Below are positions 23,286-36,224 of a stretch of DNA of 64,000 nt, in pieces. The DNA comes from Lytechinus variegatus (taxonomy: Eukaryota > Echinodermata > Echinoidea > Temnopleuroida > Toxopneustidae), in the NCBI RefSeq assembly GCF_018143015.1, contig NC_054751.1, forward strand, positions 28,639,438 to 28,703,437, given 5' to 3'. A program made the translations under genes and the position numbers. The first letter of the stretch is position 1. Each line of letters opens with the position of its first letter. The notes below the pieces were generated by a model that worked only from the letters and a program-made list of their open reading frames with translations, was not told the origin of the DNA and did no database searches.

Positions 23286-25064
23286 ATGCGTTATCCATTG
23301 AGCTAGCATATTCCCCATAGAGATTACACGTAAGCAAATTTGAGAATTACAATTCCAATTTTGCAAGCGAAATACGGGCATGATCCCGGCATCTGATAAA
23401 AAAATAGAGGGCATATTTTCGAAAGCTTAGAATCTCGGCTACAACATACTAAAAATTCAGGGAAAACTGACAAGAAGAAATGGAGATATGGCTCACGAAA
23501 TAGAGGAATGTCGAATCTAGTTTTGAGAAAAAGTCATGTCCCATAGAGATTACACGCAAAATGAGGAAAAATGACATGCCTCTTTTCAATGCTGTTTTAC
23601 GCAATGATGCGTTTCTCAAAACGAAAATTTATGTTGACTGACGAGAAAGAGTACATTCTAAACTACAACATATCGAAATGTGGACGAAAAACGATCTATA
23701 TTCGAGAAGTTACAACCAAATTTGCATAAATTTGATGACGTCATTTTTGAAAAAATGAAATTTTTAGTTTAGGCGCCATTTTGATGACGTCATGATCAAA
23801 TTGAGGGACAATGGTGACATGAAATCAAATTTACAACTCATACTCTATCGATATATGAAAAAAAAATTGGGGGTCAACGGACTATTTAAAGAGCTACAGT
23901 GAATTTACAATAGGCATGTTTTTGCCCGTATATGGCCTGTAGTGAGAGCTCGCGCGCACACGTGCTGCAAACTTTAATGTGTTTTAATTTCGTTATTAAT
24001 GGTCGTAGAAGGTTGATCAAGGTATCAAATTGTTCAGAATTTTATTATCAATGAAATGATGTAAAAAAAACGGTGTTTCTGCGTTTCGTTATGGCGTTAC
24101 GCGCGGAAACGCGCACGCATGCGTGCGCGCGCGCAAATTTTTGAAATGCTTAGAATGACCTGAAACGTACTCTCGTTTGGTCAAAAAGTGATTTTGAGCA
24201 TTTTTAAATTTTGACGCGCGCGTACGCGCCCGTCGTGACCTCTAGGTGACCTTTAATGACATGACCTGATGACCCTTGACCTGAAGTTGATGTGATGTAA
24301 ATTTGATTGATTTTTGATAATTGATAATGGAGATGTGATTGATAATGTGATTTTACAAAATGGCGCCTAGATGACGTCATCATGACCTGTTGACCTTGAA
24401 AAGCTTATTTTGACGTGTCCATGACAGAACCTATAGATGACATAAAATTCAATGAAATTGACCATGTCCATTTTGAGAAAACTTGGCGACAAGAAAATCC
24501 GTAAAAATAAATAATAACTAGAATTTAATTCGTCATGCGGACGAATTAGGTGGTCTGTCATGATTTTTCATTCAGAGTCGGCTAATGTATAAAATGAATA
24601 ATTTAGATATGATTGATAATCTTGATTCTAGACATCCTAAGAATAAATTTTGACCATTGCTCAATGTGATTATTAATGTTTCCCATAGACTTTACACGTA
24701 AGCAATTTTGAGAATTACAATTCCAATATTGCAAGTGAAAAACGGGCATGATCCCGGCATCTGATCAAAAAGTGGAGGGCACATTACCGAAAGCCCAGAA
24801 TCTCAGCTATAACATATTAAAAGCTCTGGCAAAACTGACCAGAAGAAATGGAGATATGGCTCACGAAATAGAGGAATGTCGAATCTAGTTTTGAGAAAAA
24901 GTCATGTCCCATAGAGATTACACACAAAATACATGTGATATGAAAAAAACAATTATAATCTGTTTTATCTTGCTAAATTTTAACTTTCATACCTTTTAAT
25001 TATCATAAAGGATCATGTAAGAGGTGGCAAAAAGAAAAAAAAATGAAAAAAAATCATCTTTTCT

Positions 25065-25128
25065 ACCCCAGGAATCGAACCTCCGCCCTCGAGAAAGCAA
25101 GTCAAATGCGTTATCCATTGAGCCACGA
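25065..25128 (-). repeat. tRNA-like sequence with A and B boxes (SINE head)
   Basis: The reverse strand reads CGTGGCTCAATGGATAACGC (A box) and about 30 bases later GGAGGTTCGATTCCTGGGG (B box), the spacing of a tRNA gene. The acceptor stem does not pair and the sequence lies in a repeat, so it is a tRNA-derived element, not a functional tRNA. An A-box-only relative is at 21337-21358. Confidence 0.6.
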
Positions 25129-26426
25129 TATTCCCCATAGAGATTACACGTAAGCAATTTTGAAAATTACAATTCTAATTTTGCAAGTGAAATACGGGCA
25201 TGATCCCGGCATCTGATCAAAAAATGGAGGGCACACTTCCGATAGCCCAGAATCTCAGCTACAACATGTTAAAAGCTCAAGGAAAGCTGACAAGAAAAAA
25301 TGGAGATATGGCTCACGAAATAGAGGAATGTCGAATCTAGTTTTGGGAAAAAGTCATGTCCCATAGAGATTACACGCAAAATGAGGAAAAATGACATGCC
25401 TCTTTTCATCGCTGTTTTACGCAATGATGCGTTTCTCAAAACGAATATTCATCTTAACTGAGGAGAAAGAGTACATTATAAACTACAACATATTGAAATC
25501 TGGGCGAAAAATGATCTATATTCGAGAAGTTACAGCCAAATTTGCATAAATTTGATGACGTCATTTTTGAAAAAAATGAAATTTTTAGTTTGGGCGCCTA
25601 TTTGATGACGTCACGATATAATTTAGGGACAATGGTGACATGAAATCAAATTTACAATTAATACTCTATCGATATATGAAAAAAAAATTGGGGGTCAACG
25701 GACTTTTTAAAGAGCTACAGTGAATTTACAATAGGCATGTTTTTGCCCATATATGGCCTATAGTGAGAGCTCGCGCGCACACGTGCTGCAAAGTTTAACG
25801 GGTGTTAATTTCGTTATTAATGGTTGTAGAAAGTTGATCAAGGTATCAAATTGCTCAGAATTTTATTAGCAATGCAATGATATTAAAGAAACCGTTTTTC
25901 TGCGTTGCGTTAAGGTGTAACGCGCGGAAACGCAAATTTTTGAAATGCTTAAAATGACCTGAAACGTACCCAAAAAAATTTATAGGTCATTTGGACGATT
26001 TTTTTACCTTTGACGCGCGCGTACGCGCGCGTCATGACCTCTACATGACCTTTGATGACATTGACATTTGACCCTTGACATGAAGTTAATGTCATGTAAA
26101 TATTGTTAATTTTTGACAATTGATAATGAAGATATGATCAAATGAAGAATTTTACAAAATGGCGCGTAGATGACGTCATCATGACCATATGACCTTGAAA
26201 AGCTTATTTTGCCGTCTCTATGATAGAATCTATATATGACGAAAAAATCAGCAAAATTGATTCAGCCAATTTCGAGAAAAGTTGGCGACAAAAAATAGGT
26301 ACTATGAATAAAGAAATAAAGAAAATTCTGACGAAATCAAGAGGTGATCTGTCGTAGACAGACCACCTAAAAAGAAAATTCTGACGAAATTAAGAGGTGA
26401 TCTGTCATAAATGACAGACCACCTAA

Positions 26427-27399
26427 TTACATTACTTCATACTCAATGCCTATTAAACTTTGGATGCCAACACTAAAGAATTGCAGTATTTTAGGGGGAT
26501 GAAATCAAGTACTTCATGTGGAAAAAAAAAAGTAGTTTCAAATTTTCTGTCATTTGGACATGTTTATTTTTATTTATTCATTTTATCTATTATTTATTTA
26601 TTTATTCATTCATTCATTCATACATTCATCCATTTATTTTTTTCATTTTTTTTTTGGGGGGGAAGCATTTTGTGTTAAACCAGAACTACTTTTATTTAAA
26701 AAAAAATAATTAAAAATACTGCAAAAATGAAGAGTTGGTATTTCTGTATTAAGAAGCAACTTAGACCTGAGACAATAAGGACTAATGAGCGCACTTTGTT
26801 CTTGTCAAAGAGGTCTTTCATGCCTCGGCTAACAACAATACATACGTGTGTACTTGGTACCAAATAATTTGACTAGAAGCAAAGTAAAGAACATTTATGG
26901 TCATTAGCAAATGAATATTTCATTTGTCTTCTTTAGAAAGGGTAGCCTGTTCAGTCAATAATCAGTACTGAATAATACATATATACATAGAACAGTCACG
27001 ACAATACATTATATAGAGTACAAGGCAAATGAACAGACAATGTATTTTGGAAAAGATAAATTACCCACCAGCAAGCAAAGGGTGGAAAAAGGAAGAGGAG
27101 GGGTAGGATGAATACATGTAGGTGATAAGGAAATATTCTGGTGGTATCCAACTCAACATTTTTCAATTTTGAAGTCATTGATTGAATCATGCAAAGTTCA
27201 CATTTCTATTGTTTTTTTCTTCCAAGGTTTACATGTAGTCCAAGCTACATGTACAAGTAGGAATTTGGAGTTGGAGGCCTGGGTGTCATAATAAAGCTTT
27301 GTGATTGATAACGGGACTGGCTTCTAGGATTGATTACATAGAATAGTGTGTATGATCAATCGTCAAACAAAAAGCTCAATGATCAATCACCAAGCTTGA
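26427..27399. other. stretch without gene or defined repeat
   Basis: Includes a T-rich run with ATTC/ATTT repeats at 26555-26690. No exon or other element supported. Confidence 0.5.
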
Positions 27400-27993
27400 A
27401 GGTCAAGTCCACCCCAGAAAATTGTTGATTTGAATCGATGGAGAAAAATCAAACAAACATAACGCTGCAAATTTCACCGAAATTGGATGTAAAATAAGAA
27501 AGTTATGACATTTTTAAGTTCTGCTTATTTTTCACACAACAGTTAAATGCACAACTCAGCGATATGCAAATGAGAGAGTCGATGATGTTCATCCCTCACT
27601 ATTTCTTTTGTTTTTATTGTTTGAATAATACAATATTTTAATTTTTACAGATTTGAAAATAAGGATCAACTTAACTTAAACATAAACTGTTAAAATAATG
27701 GTAATTCCACATGTTCAGGGAGAAATAAAAATTTGTTGCACTTGACAAGGGGGAGAAAATTAGAATATTTCATATAATAAAATACAAAAGAAATAGTGAG
27801 TCGGTGACGTCATCAGTCTGTCAATTTGATACCAACCAGGATGTGCATAGAACTGTTTTGTGATTTTAAGCGAAACTTTAAAATGTCATAACTTTCTTAT
27901 TTTACATCCGATTTTGATGAAATTTTCAATGCTTTGCTTGTTGGATTTTTCTCCTTTTTTCAAATCAACTTTTTGTTGGGGTGGACTTGTCCT
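27400..27993 (-). mobile_element. Kolobok-like MITE, copy 2 (inverted)
   Basis: Same family as 9811-10398 in reverse orientation: begins AGGTCAAGTCCACCCC and ends GGGGTGGACTTGTCCT followed by TTAA. The left flank reads TTGA, one change from TTAA. More diverged internally than the copy at 61931. Confidence 0.75.
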
Positions 27994-28419
27994 TTAATAT
28001 TACTGGGGCCTGTTCATGTCTTTTTTAGTCCAGGCTACATGTAGAAGAGGCATGACCATGTTTTTTCATATAAATATACAATATTTTTTTATGGTTTCTT
28101 GTCAATTCAAGGGTGCTGATTACGAATCTGAATGATGCAACTCGTATAACCTTGAGCATTTTCTGCAAATGTGCAAAATCAAATATTGCCACCAAAATAT
28201 GCAAATTACCCATGATAATTATAAAACTACCCCACATATTGGCTAAAAAACACATGCAATTGTGTGAAGGATTAAAATACTCTCTGAAAATAATTATTTT
28301 TGACAAAATATGTATTTTCTTGACATTCAAAATGGCCACCATAGACCTCTCTATAATGTACAATATGAACATTGACAAAAATTAATTTTCACAAACATGA
28401 GTGGTAAACTCCCGGAAGG
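27994..28419. other. stretch without gene or defined repeat
   Basis: AT-rich sequence with overlapping short frames on both strands. Nothing convincing. Confidence 0.4.
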
Positions 28420-28880
28420 GGCACTACCATATATTGGTGGTACGGGAACGTGCTGCTTGGATGACCCCCTTTTTCAGACTCAATTTTCAGTTCTCTCGAT
28501 ACTCCAAATGACAAAAGTTCAGTTCAGAAGACACCAAGCCCCGCTCGCAAGACCCCCGTTACGAGACATCTCAGTTCTCCAGCCCTACCAAAATTGTCCA
28601 GCGCGAGCACCGCATGCGAGAGAGATGCACATACGTCTTTGCAACTCCCTACATAATACTAGTAGCCGCTCTACGGATGGGTGAGTGCACAGCGCTATGG
28701 TGCAACGTATTTGCAGTGCCGCGATCCTGTTCCACAGACCCTGTTTTTCACACCGCTCGGTATATATTTAGTTCCGAAGACCCTGTATTATACCCTTTTA
28801 GTCAGTTCCTTAGACCCCCATTTCAGAGTTTCGTGAGGCACGCCCCCATCAAAAAATGATTTTAGTGCCCCCCCCCCCCC
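28420..28880. repeat. candidate element with GGGGCACTA/TAGTGCCCC ends
   Basis: The left GGGGCACTA and right TAGTGCCCC(C)n are inverted. The interior is less AT-rich than its flanks and contains repeated TTTCAGTTC/AGACCC words. It resembles the G-run MITEs at 12042 and 39918 in design, not in sequence. Confidence 0.4.
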
Positions 28881-30833
28881 GGGCTAAACTTCTAATGGTG
28901 ATCTATTGATTACAAATAATTATAATTATTTATAATCAATTTTCAAATTTCATTAATTGTCGGATAATTATTTTTATCTATGACATCGCTTATCGAAACT
29001 ACATGTACGTCATAACAAAGCGGTTCATTGGTCAAGCCTATTGTATTTGCTTTGTTGACAAACGGATGGAGGGATCTTCATGAGATCAGTCTGGTAAGAA
29101 CCCTTCAATTTTTCACCTTTTAATTAACCAATGTTGTTTAAACCTACATACACATTAAGGTGTAAAAATTGATAAAATCACAAACATTTATGTGATTTCT
29201 ATCTACAAAGATTAGGTATGTGACCCAAAAAAAAAAAAAAAGATCTTCCATATGATACCAAAAACTCTAATTTTCATCAAGAAATTATAGTTATTCCAGT
29301 TTAAGTCGCGCATTTTCATCCAAATTTGTGGTCATTGTCTTTAATGTGAAGTCAATGAAATACAGAACGGATATTTGTGACCATTTTGAACCCAAGTTTT
29401 CAACAGGCTCTAACTTCTTTGTTTTTATAGCCCTTTTAAGTATTGTGGCGTGATAGGGGGGGGGTGTTATATACAAGGGATGATTAAAGAGATGAGGAGA
29501 GGGAGGGGCCGGAGCGGAGAGACCAGAGTGGAGAGAGACAGAGAAGAGAAATAATAGGGGGAAGTCTCTGCACTTGCACTCTATTCTTCTCACAATTTCT
29601 CATCAATCTCCGCCAAATATCAATCATTCATAACGGTAAGCTGCCACCATCTAGCCTTTTTATGAGAGCACTAGATTCTCCTCTCTTTACAACATTCGTT
29701 TATAAAGAGACTCCAGACTCGCTGGAGCATAAATAAAATAAATATCCACAAAACCAATCATTCCAATTGGCTTATTTGCCAACACAATACATACATCACA
29801 ACTCGTAATCGGTCACCTGACCTCAAGACACTGAAAATCGTAAACATTTGCATCTTCCTTCGTGTACGCTATTTCACATGCTCTCCAGCATCTCCTAAGA
29901 AATCTGCCTCATTGCAACAATTCTGGTAAGTGGAAACATTGCATGATTTTATTATTTACTAATAAATTAATCTAAGAATTCACCATCAAACAAGACAAGC
30001 AAACTAGTAATTTTGAACACTAAAACGTGCACCAATAATCTAATTCATCAACAGCAACTCATGATTCAGCATAGCACACATATACAACGCCGCACACTCA
30101 GTGCCTCACTGGCAAAGTCGAACTTGCCAAATCAATATACTACAACTCAATACATTAAAGGTCTCTCTCTCACAGTCTCTCGTGCTAACTCTTCATAATT
30201 GGTAGCGAGCAATCTAAGGCACAATGACATGGAAAAGTGATTTCGTTCTATAAATGATCTCATTTTCTAAATTTGCTATCTCGAGTAGAAGTAAATGTAC
30301 CAATCATTGTTGTCACTTCTGTAACTAACGTTCACACCAGACAGTTACTCTAGTAAAATACATAACTCTGTATTCAGTAATTGTTCAACTGAATCAATAA
30401 CAAGTAATTCTTTATTAATAAACTTTAACTAACAGCTAGGCATTGTTGCCAATATGAAGTTGTGTTCTGTTCAATAAATTCTTCTTTGATGTATGTATAC
30501 TATGTACAATATCTACAGACGACACCTCATGAACATGTTTTGTCGTCATAATTTATTCAAAGTACTTGTCGTCATTTCTATATGACAACAATAAATATTC
30601 TTAAAAACCAAGTAATGTGTCTTAAATTCTATCTATGTTCTTAATCACTACTATCATGAGACTGATCAAAGTAAGTTGATCGAACTGTACTAGTTTCCTT
30701 CCTACAAATATACTTATCACTCCAGCAAAAAGTATGAAAAGAAGTTCTATTCTCTGCTACGTCTAGCCTCTCTATCACTTTCTAAAACTTGGCCCTTAGC
30801 CATCCACTAAACTCTTTCCTTATCCTGAGCTAA
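28881..30833. other. stretch without supported gene
   Basis: Contains a possible GTAAGA splice donor at 29097 preceded by CRE-like TACGTCAT and an inverted CCAAT box (29005-29030), a purine-rich tract at 29480-29570, and unique AT-rich sequence from 29620. No protein match recognised. Confidence 0.4.
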
Positions 30834-31141
30834 AACGCTCAAAAAAACTGACTTTCAACTTCAATCCAACAGAGTCACCGCTCAACGGGTCATTTTACCA
30901 AACTGGCCTATCCGCCCCTTAAAGTATTCAACGATAGCTCACTTTGTCGGCTTATCATTTCACTTTTTACTAACCTTAGTCTTTAGATAGGACAAGTCTC
31001 AAATTGTCACATTCCTTCCTATCGCAACTATCAGAACTTACTTGACATCTTTATAAACTTAAATCCAAGGAAAATCCGAATTCCTCCAAGGATTCTTTCC
31101 TTATTGTTTTTTCAAAGAAAACTATCCAGTAAACCTAATCG
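30834..31141 (+). repeat. 661-bp tandem array, first unit (left part)
   Basis: Begins CGCTCAAAAAAACTGAC and matches the later units at 34523 and 35184. It is cut at CCTAATCG by the hAT element and resumes at 34155. Confidence 0.9.
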
Positions 31142-33227
31142 TAGTGCTGCAGCCGAACCGCCGAACCGAACGGAAGTTCGCCGAACTTGGCACTTCCGAA
31201 CCGGACCGAACCGAACCGAACACAAAGGCCTGGTTCGGAAGTTCGGTAAAAAAAAAAAAATGTTAACATGCAATGCGTAAGTGTGATGACTACATACTAG
31301 ATTTAAGTATAAAATTAAACAAAAAAATATTGGTTAGTGATTGTGCACAAAGAGAATTCCACTCAATATATTTTTAAAATCCACTATGATAGCTCCCATC
31401 ACGTCTTTGATTGAACTGTTATCAACTTAAGAATATTTTATTAACATAAATATATTTTTTCTTGATAAAATGAGGGGACATTTTGAAGCTTAACTCGGTA
31501 TAAAAGTGTGGTGTAATTACGTATTGCCATAATCGATCGTGATCGTAATCGGACCTAATCATTTTGTATTTAATAAAGAAAAAGAACCAGACATAAATTC
31601 ATTCCTCGTAAATGACAAAGTATGACAGTTTCGGTCTCGTGTTTGATTAAATTTTTATCATTTTCAATTTTTTTTATAAACATGAATATATTTTTTTCCT
31701 TATAAAATGTGGGGACATTTTAAGCTTAACTCAGTTAAAAAGTGTAGTTGAATTACGTATTGCTGTAATCGGACGTACATTTAATTGTTTTGTATTTTAA
31801 AAAAAAAAAAAAAGACAAATTAATTCCTTGTGACTGACAAAGTAATGGTAAAGTATATATATTCCACCTTCTGAAATTTCCATATTAATATAAAAGATAA
31901 ATAAATAAGAGATGAAGGAATGAGGGTGAAAAACAGAAAATATAAAAATTCAAACCAAATCAACGCATGTTCCCTGATCGATGTTCCGGAAATGGTTGGT
32001 AAGGAAAGTTGAAACAGGAAGTCCAAACAACCTGCTCTCGGTTGCTATTATACAGGTAAAATTCGTATTCCGAACTTGAAACGTTTTTCCATTGTCAATA
32101 TTTTCTTAAAAGTGGTTTAATCTGGTCAATTACTGAAAATGAAATGATAAAGTATCGGTTCCGTCTTAGTTCTGACGATCAACGCGGGTGATTTCACAAC
32201 ACTAAAATACAGTGTAATCCCATGTACTCATTTTCGTGTTGGAAATATGTTTGAAGTTACGTAGCGTCGATCTTTCTGGACAAAGAATGGACTGATATTT
32301 TATCTTTTTAAAGTAATTCATTGACCAGATTTCACCACTTTTGAAAATAGGGACTTTCTAAAACACTCATATTCTTTGGAATGTGAATTTTACCGGTATA
32401 ATAACAGTTGAGTGGAGGTTGTAAGTCTACTGTTTCGACATTCCCGATCAACACTTTCCAATTTGAGAAGCTGCGTTGGCAATGACATCGCAATTAGGCC
32501 TGGGACGATTGTCATTTTCACCATTCGATTATTTCCTGAAAAAATAATCGAATGATTTGATTGTTCGTTGGGGAATCACGTCTTTTAAGTCACAATAGGT
32601 GACCTAATTTATGGTGACCCCCCCCCCCCCATGAAGAAATCTCCATCAAAGTCACATGTTTAGCATAAATGAAAGTAGGCCCTTTTCCCTCGTTTCCATG
32701 ATTTTTATATCAAAAGAAACTACATGAAATGAGATTAAATCTTTCAGTATATTGTTCCAATGATAATCTTTCCTAAATCAATGCTGTTACTCTGGCATCA
32801 TGCATACATCCCTCCAAGTGCCACACCCCTTCATATGAATGAATCAGCCCAGATCAGCCCAAAGACGTAAACAACTCATTCATGAAGTATTCTTTGAGAT
32901 TGACCCCAGGTGGAGCATTTCACTTGAAAAATTTCATCCCTTGCCCACACCATTTCTCCGCCCCCACTTGTGGCACTGTCCACGATGCTACACATGTATT
33001 TAAAAAAAATATTTTGCAAAATATTTCATTTGAAATACCTTCAAAATTACGATTTTTTTATCATTTGAACCAACATGTATAACTGGGTCTATTTTTGGAG
33101 ACTAGTCCAGAAAGTACTGGGGAAGACGGGCGCATGTTGGAATGTCGTTTTCATTGTGTGAGGGGGATATAAAAAGGTTGCATTGTTTTGAAACATGAAA
33201 GGAATTGTCCGGCTCCCACCCTATCTT

Positions 33228-33266
<39 letters not shown>

Positions 33267-34154
33267 GATGGGGGAGGGGTCAATTCATTTCTGAAGTCAT
33301 GACCTTTCCTGATAAGGGAACCACTGCCTTCTTCTTTGTTTCCCAAAGTTTCATTGGCTATCCGAAGGTCCAATCAGCTCAAGTGAGCTGGTTGTGTGTT
33401 TACTTATTGTTTTGTGCACGCAGACAATGACTTATTTTGTGTATCGACGGCAAGGTCGGGTGGGATTAAAATTTTCGGAGCGCTTTCATGTTGGTGTGTA
33501 ACTGTGAATGTGATACAATCATTGATCATTTTTGAAAAATTACCTCGGTAACATAATTTTTAAACCTGTATGAAGTATTCAAAAACCATTGTCATCGTTG
33601 TTTTCTTGTTTTTGTTATTATTATCATAACCAGGATCTACCGAACATTCGATTAGTGTAAATTTTTCTAATTTTTTTTTTCGATTGGTGATTGGCGGCAT
33701 GCCAATCGAACCATTCGATCAATCGATGTTTACTCCCAGGCCTAATCGTAATCGATCATGATCAAGCTACTTGAAATAATCATGAAAAAAATATTCTGAT
33801 CTTTGTAATTCTGTTTCTGTCCTGATTCTCTCATTATCAATATTTTTTCTTTTTTTTAAATTTTCATTTTAAAAAAGAAAGTAGAAATGACTTATTTTTT
33901 GTTTAAAGATTAAAACAAAAGAAAGTTCAACAATTTTCATAACTATTCTTTTTAGAAACAAAATTTATTATAAATATATGACAGATCATGCTGGAGATCA
34001 CTTGTTTGTGGGTCGGCGATCTTTATTTTTTTATATGTTAAATATAATTTGGCATTTATTGCCGAACCCCGAACCGAACCAAAGTTCGGAAAAAAATTGC
34101 CGAACCCTGCCGAACCGAACCGAACCCGAACATGCCGCCTGACTTGCAGCACTA
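31142..34154. mobile_element. 3.0-kb non-autonomous hAT element inserted in the 661-bp array
   Basis: Terminal inverted repeats TAGTGCTGCA..GCCGAACC and, inverted, GGTTCGG..TGCAGCACTA. The 8-bp target duplication CCTAATCG lies at 31134-31141 and 34155-34162. Neighbouring array units supply the empty site (AAACCTAATCGTCTCATG), so the boundaries are exact. Subterminal CCGAACC repeats occur at both ends. An internal direct repeat of about 140 bases lies at 31435-31575 and 31676-31800. No transposase frame. Carries the nested element at 32495-33744. Confidence 0.9.
32495..33744. mobile_element. nested hAT-like element
   Basis: Ends TAGGCCTGGGA and TCCCAGGCCTA, flanked by ATCGCAAT and ATCGTAAT, an 8-bp duplication with one change. 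Subterminal CGATT words occur at both ends. A (CT)n(CA)n microsatellite is at 33220-33268. No transposase frame. The one mismatch in the duplication suggests it is not very recent. Confidence 0.7.
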
Positions 34155-35838
34155 CCTAATCGTCTCATGAAAAGATTGTATTGATAAATCAATACATCCC
34201 TAATAATCCCTCTACTTTTACTATACATGTCTATTTCAGAAGGAGTAAGGGCTTTGATAATTCGAAATAGAAAATGACTGCCTTTATCCTAGGAGGCATC
34301 CTAGATAATAGAACAATTTACATATTTACAACTTTGCCTGAACTACATGTATCAGGAACTCATCAAAATCCTAATCTCAACTATCTGTCCCATAAAAGAT
34401 CAAGGATCTATAATCAGGTAAGATCTGAAAATAATCAATATTCATCTGTTAACATTAAGTCCTATTCCTAACAATACTATGATCTTCAGAAAAGATCAAG
34501 GATGCCTCATCAAGAAACGCTCAAATAAACTGACCTTCAACTTCATTCCAACAGAGTCACCGCTCAACGGGTCATTTCACCAAACTGGCCTATCCGCCCC
34601 TTAAAGTATTCAACGATAGCTCACTTTGTCGGCTTATCATTTCACTTTTTACTAACCTTAGTCTTTAGATAGGACAAGTCTCAAATTGTCACATTCCTTC
34701 CTATCGCAACTATCAGAACTTACTTGACATCTTTATAAACTTAAATCCAAGGAAAATCCGAATTCCTCCAAGGATTCTTTCCTTATTGTTTTTTCAAAGA
34801 AAACTATCCAGTAAACCTAATCGTCTCATGAAAAGATTGTATTGATAAATCAATACATCCCTAATAATCCCTCTACTTTTACTATACATGTCTATTTCAG
34901 AAGGAGTAAAGGCTTTGATAATTCGAAATAGAAAATGACTGCCTTTATCCTAGGAGGCATCCTAGATAATAGAACAATTTACATATTTACAACTTTGCCT
35001 GAACTACATGTATCAGGAACTCATCAAAATCCTAATCTCAACTATCTGTCCTATAAAAGATCAAGGATCTATAATCAGGTAAGATCTGAAAATAATCAAT
35101 ATTCATCTGTTAACATTAAGTCCTATTCCTAACAATACTATGATCTTCAGAAAAGATCAAGGATGCCTCATCAAGAAACGCTCAAATAAACTGACCTTCA
35201 ACTTCATTCCAACAGAGTCACCGCTCAACGGGTCATTTTACCAAACTGGCCTATCCGCCCCTTAAAGTATTCAACGATAGCTCACTTTGTCGGCTTATCA
35301 TTTCACTTTTTACTAACCTTAGTCTTTAGATAGGACAAGTCTCAAATTGTCACATTCCTTCCTATCGCAACTATCAGAACTTACTTGACATCTTTATAAA
35401 CAAACTTAAATCCAAGGAAAATCCGAATTCCTCCAAGGATTCTATCCTTATTGTTTTTTCAAAGAAACCTATCCAGTAAACCTAATCGTCTCATGAAAAG
35501 ATTGTATTGATAAATCAATACATCCCTAATAATCCCTCTACTTTTACTATACATGTCTATTTCAGAAGGAGTAAAGGCTTTGATAATTCGAAATAGAAAA
35601 TGACTGCCTTTATCCTAGGAGGCATCCTAGATAATAGAATAATTTACATATTTACAACTTTGCCTGAACTACATGTATCAGGAACTCATCAAAATCCTAA
35701 TCTCAACTATCTGTCCTATAAAAGATCAAGGATCTATAATCAGGTAAGATCTGAAAATAATTAACATTCATCTGTTAACATTGAGTCCTATTCCTAACAA
35801 TACTATGATCTTCAGAAAAGATCAAGGATGCCTCATCA
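34155..35838 (+). repeat. 661-bp tandem array, remainder of unit 1 plus units 2 and 3
   Basis: Units start about 661-663 bases apart (for example AGAAAATGACTGCC at 34269, 34930 and 35593) with very few differences, so the array is young. Each unit holds a 65-codon frame beginning MTAFILGGILDN, but the third unit has a stop before its end and nothing suggests translation. The array ends near 35838. Confidence 0.9.
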
Positions 35839-36224
35839 AGAGACCCCTGGTGACATATGTCTAAGTTACTAAGGCTCTCAGCCTTCTGCTCCCAAAATTC
35901 ATCTTTATTAAGATATACCTGTAAGTGTAACTAATAAATTCATAATGTCCAGATTCAAATAAACCATTAATGTCACGGAAACTACCGTGGGTAAGGTTAG
36001 ACGAGAAGCACGGTTGCATTCGAGACAGATATCACTCTGCTCAACGACCTGGGCCGCGTCTCAATTGTTGGAGCTTATTTTCATTCAGCCACAGAAGAGT
36101 CTAAACACTCTACCAAAATATCAGTTCACCTTACCCAAGAAAGGTTTCTTACAAGTGACTAATAACAAATAAGAATACATCAATACATAAACATCATCAT
36201 TATCAATAACATTTATAAATTGAC
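35839..36224. other. stretch without supported gene
   Basis: Unique sequence between the 661-bp array and the minisatellite; nothing recognised. Confidence 0.4.

Larger units (their letters stand above)
17171..26426. mobile_element. composite repeat cluster of four related units
   Basis: Each unit begins CTAGAATTTAATTCGTC, then ATGCG, GACGAATT and AGGTGGTCTGTCAT (starts 17171, 20143, 20889, 24528). Complete units end with GACGAAATTAAGAGGTGATC and a hairpin TCTGTCAT/ATGACAGA followed by CCACCTAA (ends 20888 and 26426, with an extra copy of the end at 26330-26369). Units differ in length (about 2970, 746, 3640 and 1900 bases) because they carry different internal blocks. The two ends share words in inverted order. 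The last unit ends CTAA followed by TT, reminiscent of rolling-circle elements, but no helicase or Rep is present. Assignment is a hypothesis. Confidence 0.6.

Noticed and set aside
29005..29096. Promoter and first exon with GTAAGA donor
   Set aside because: CRE-like and CCAAT-like words and a donor exist, but the ATG before it gives only a few codons and the 38.1-kb site is a better candidate.
34274..35132. Repeated 65-codon frame in the 661-bp array
   Set aside because: Conserved only because the units are recent copies; the third unit has a premature stop and there is no Kozak or splice context.
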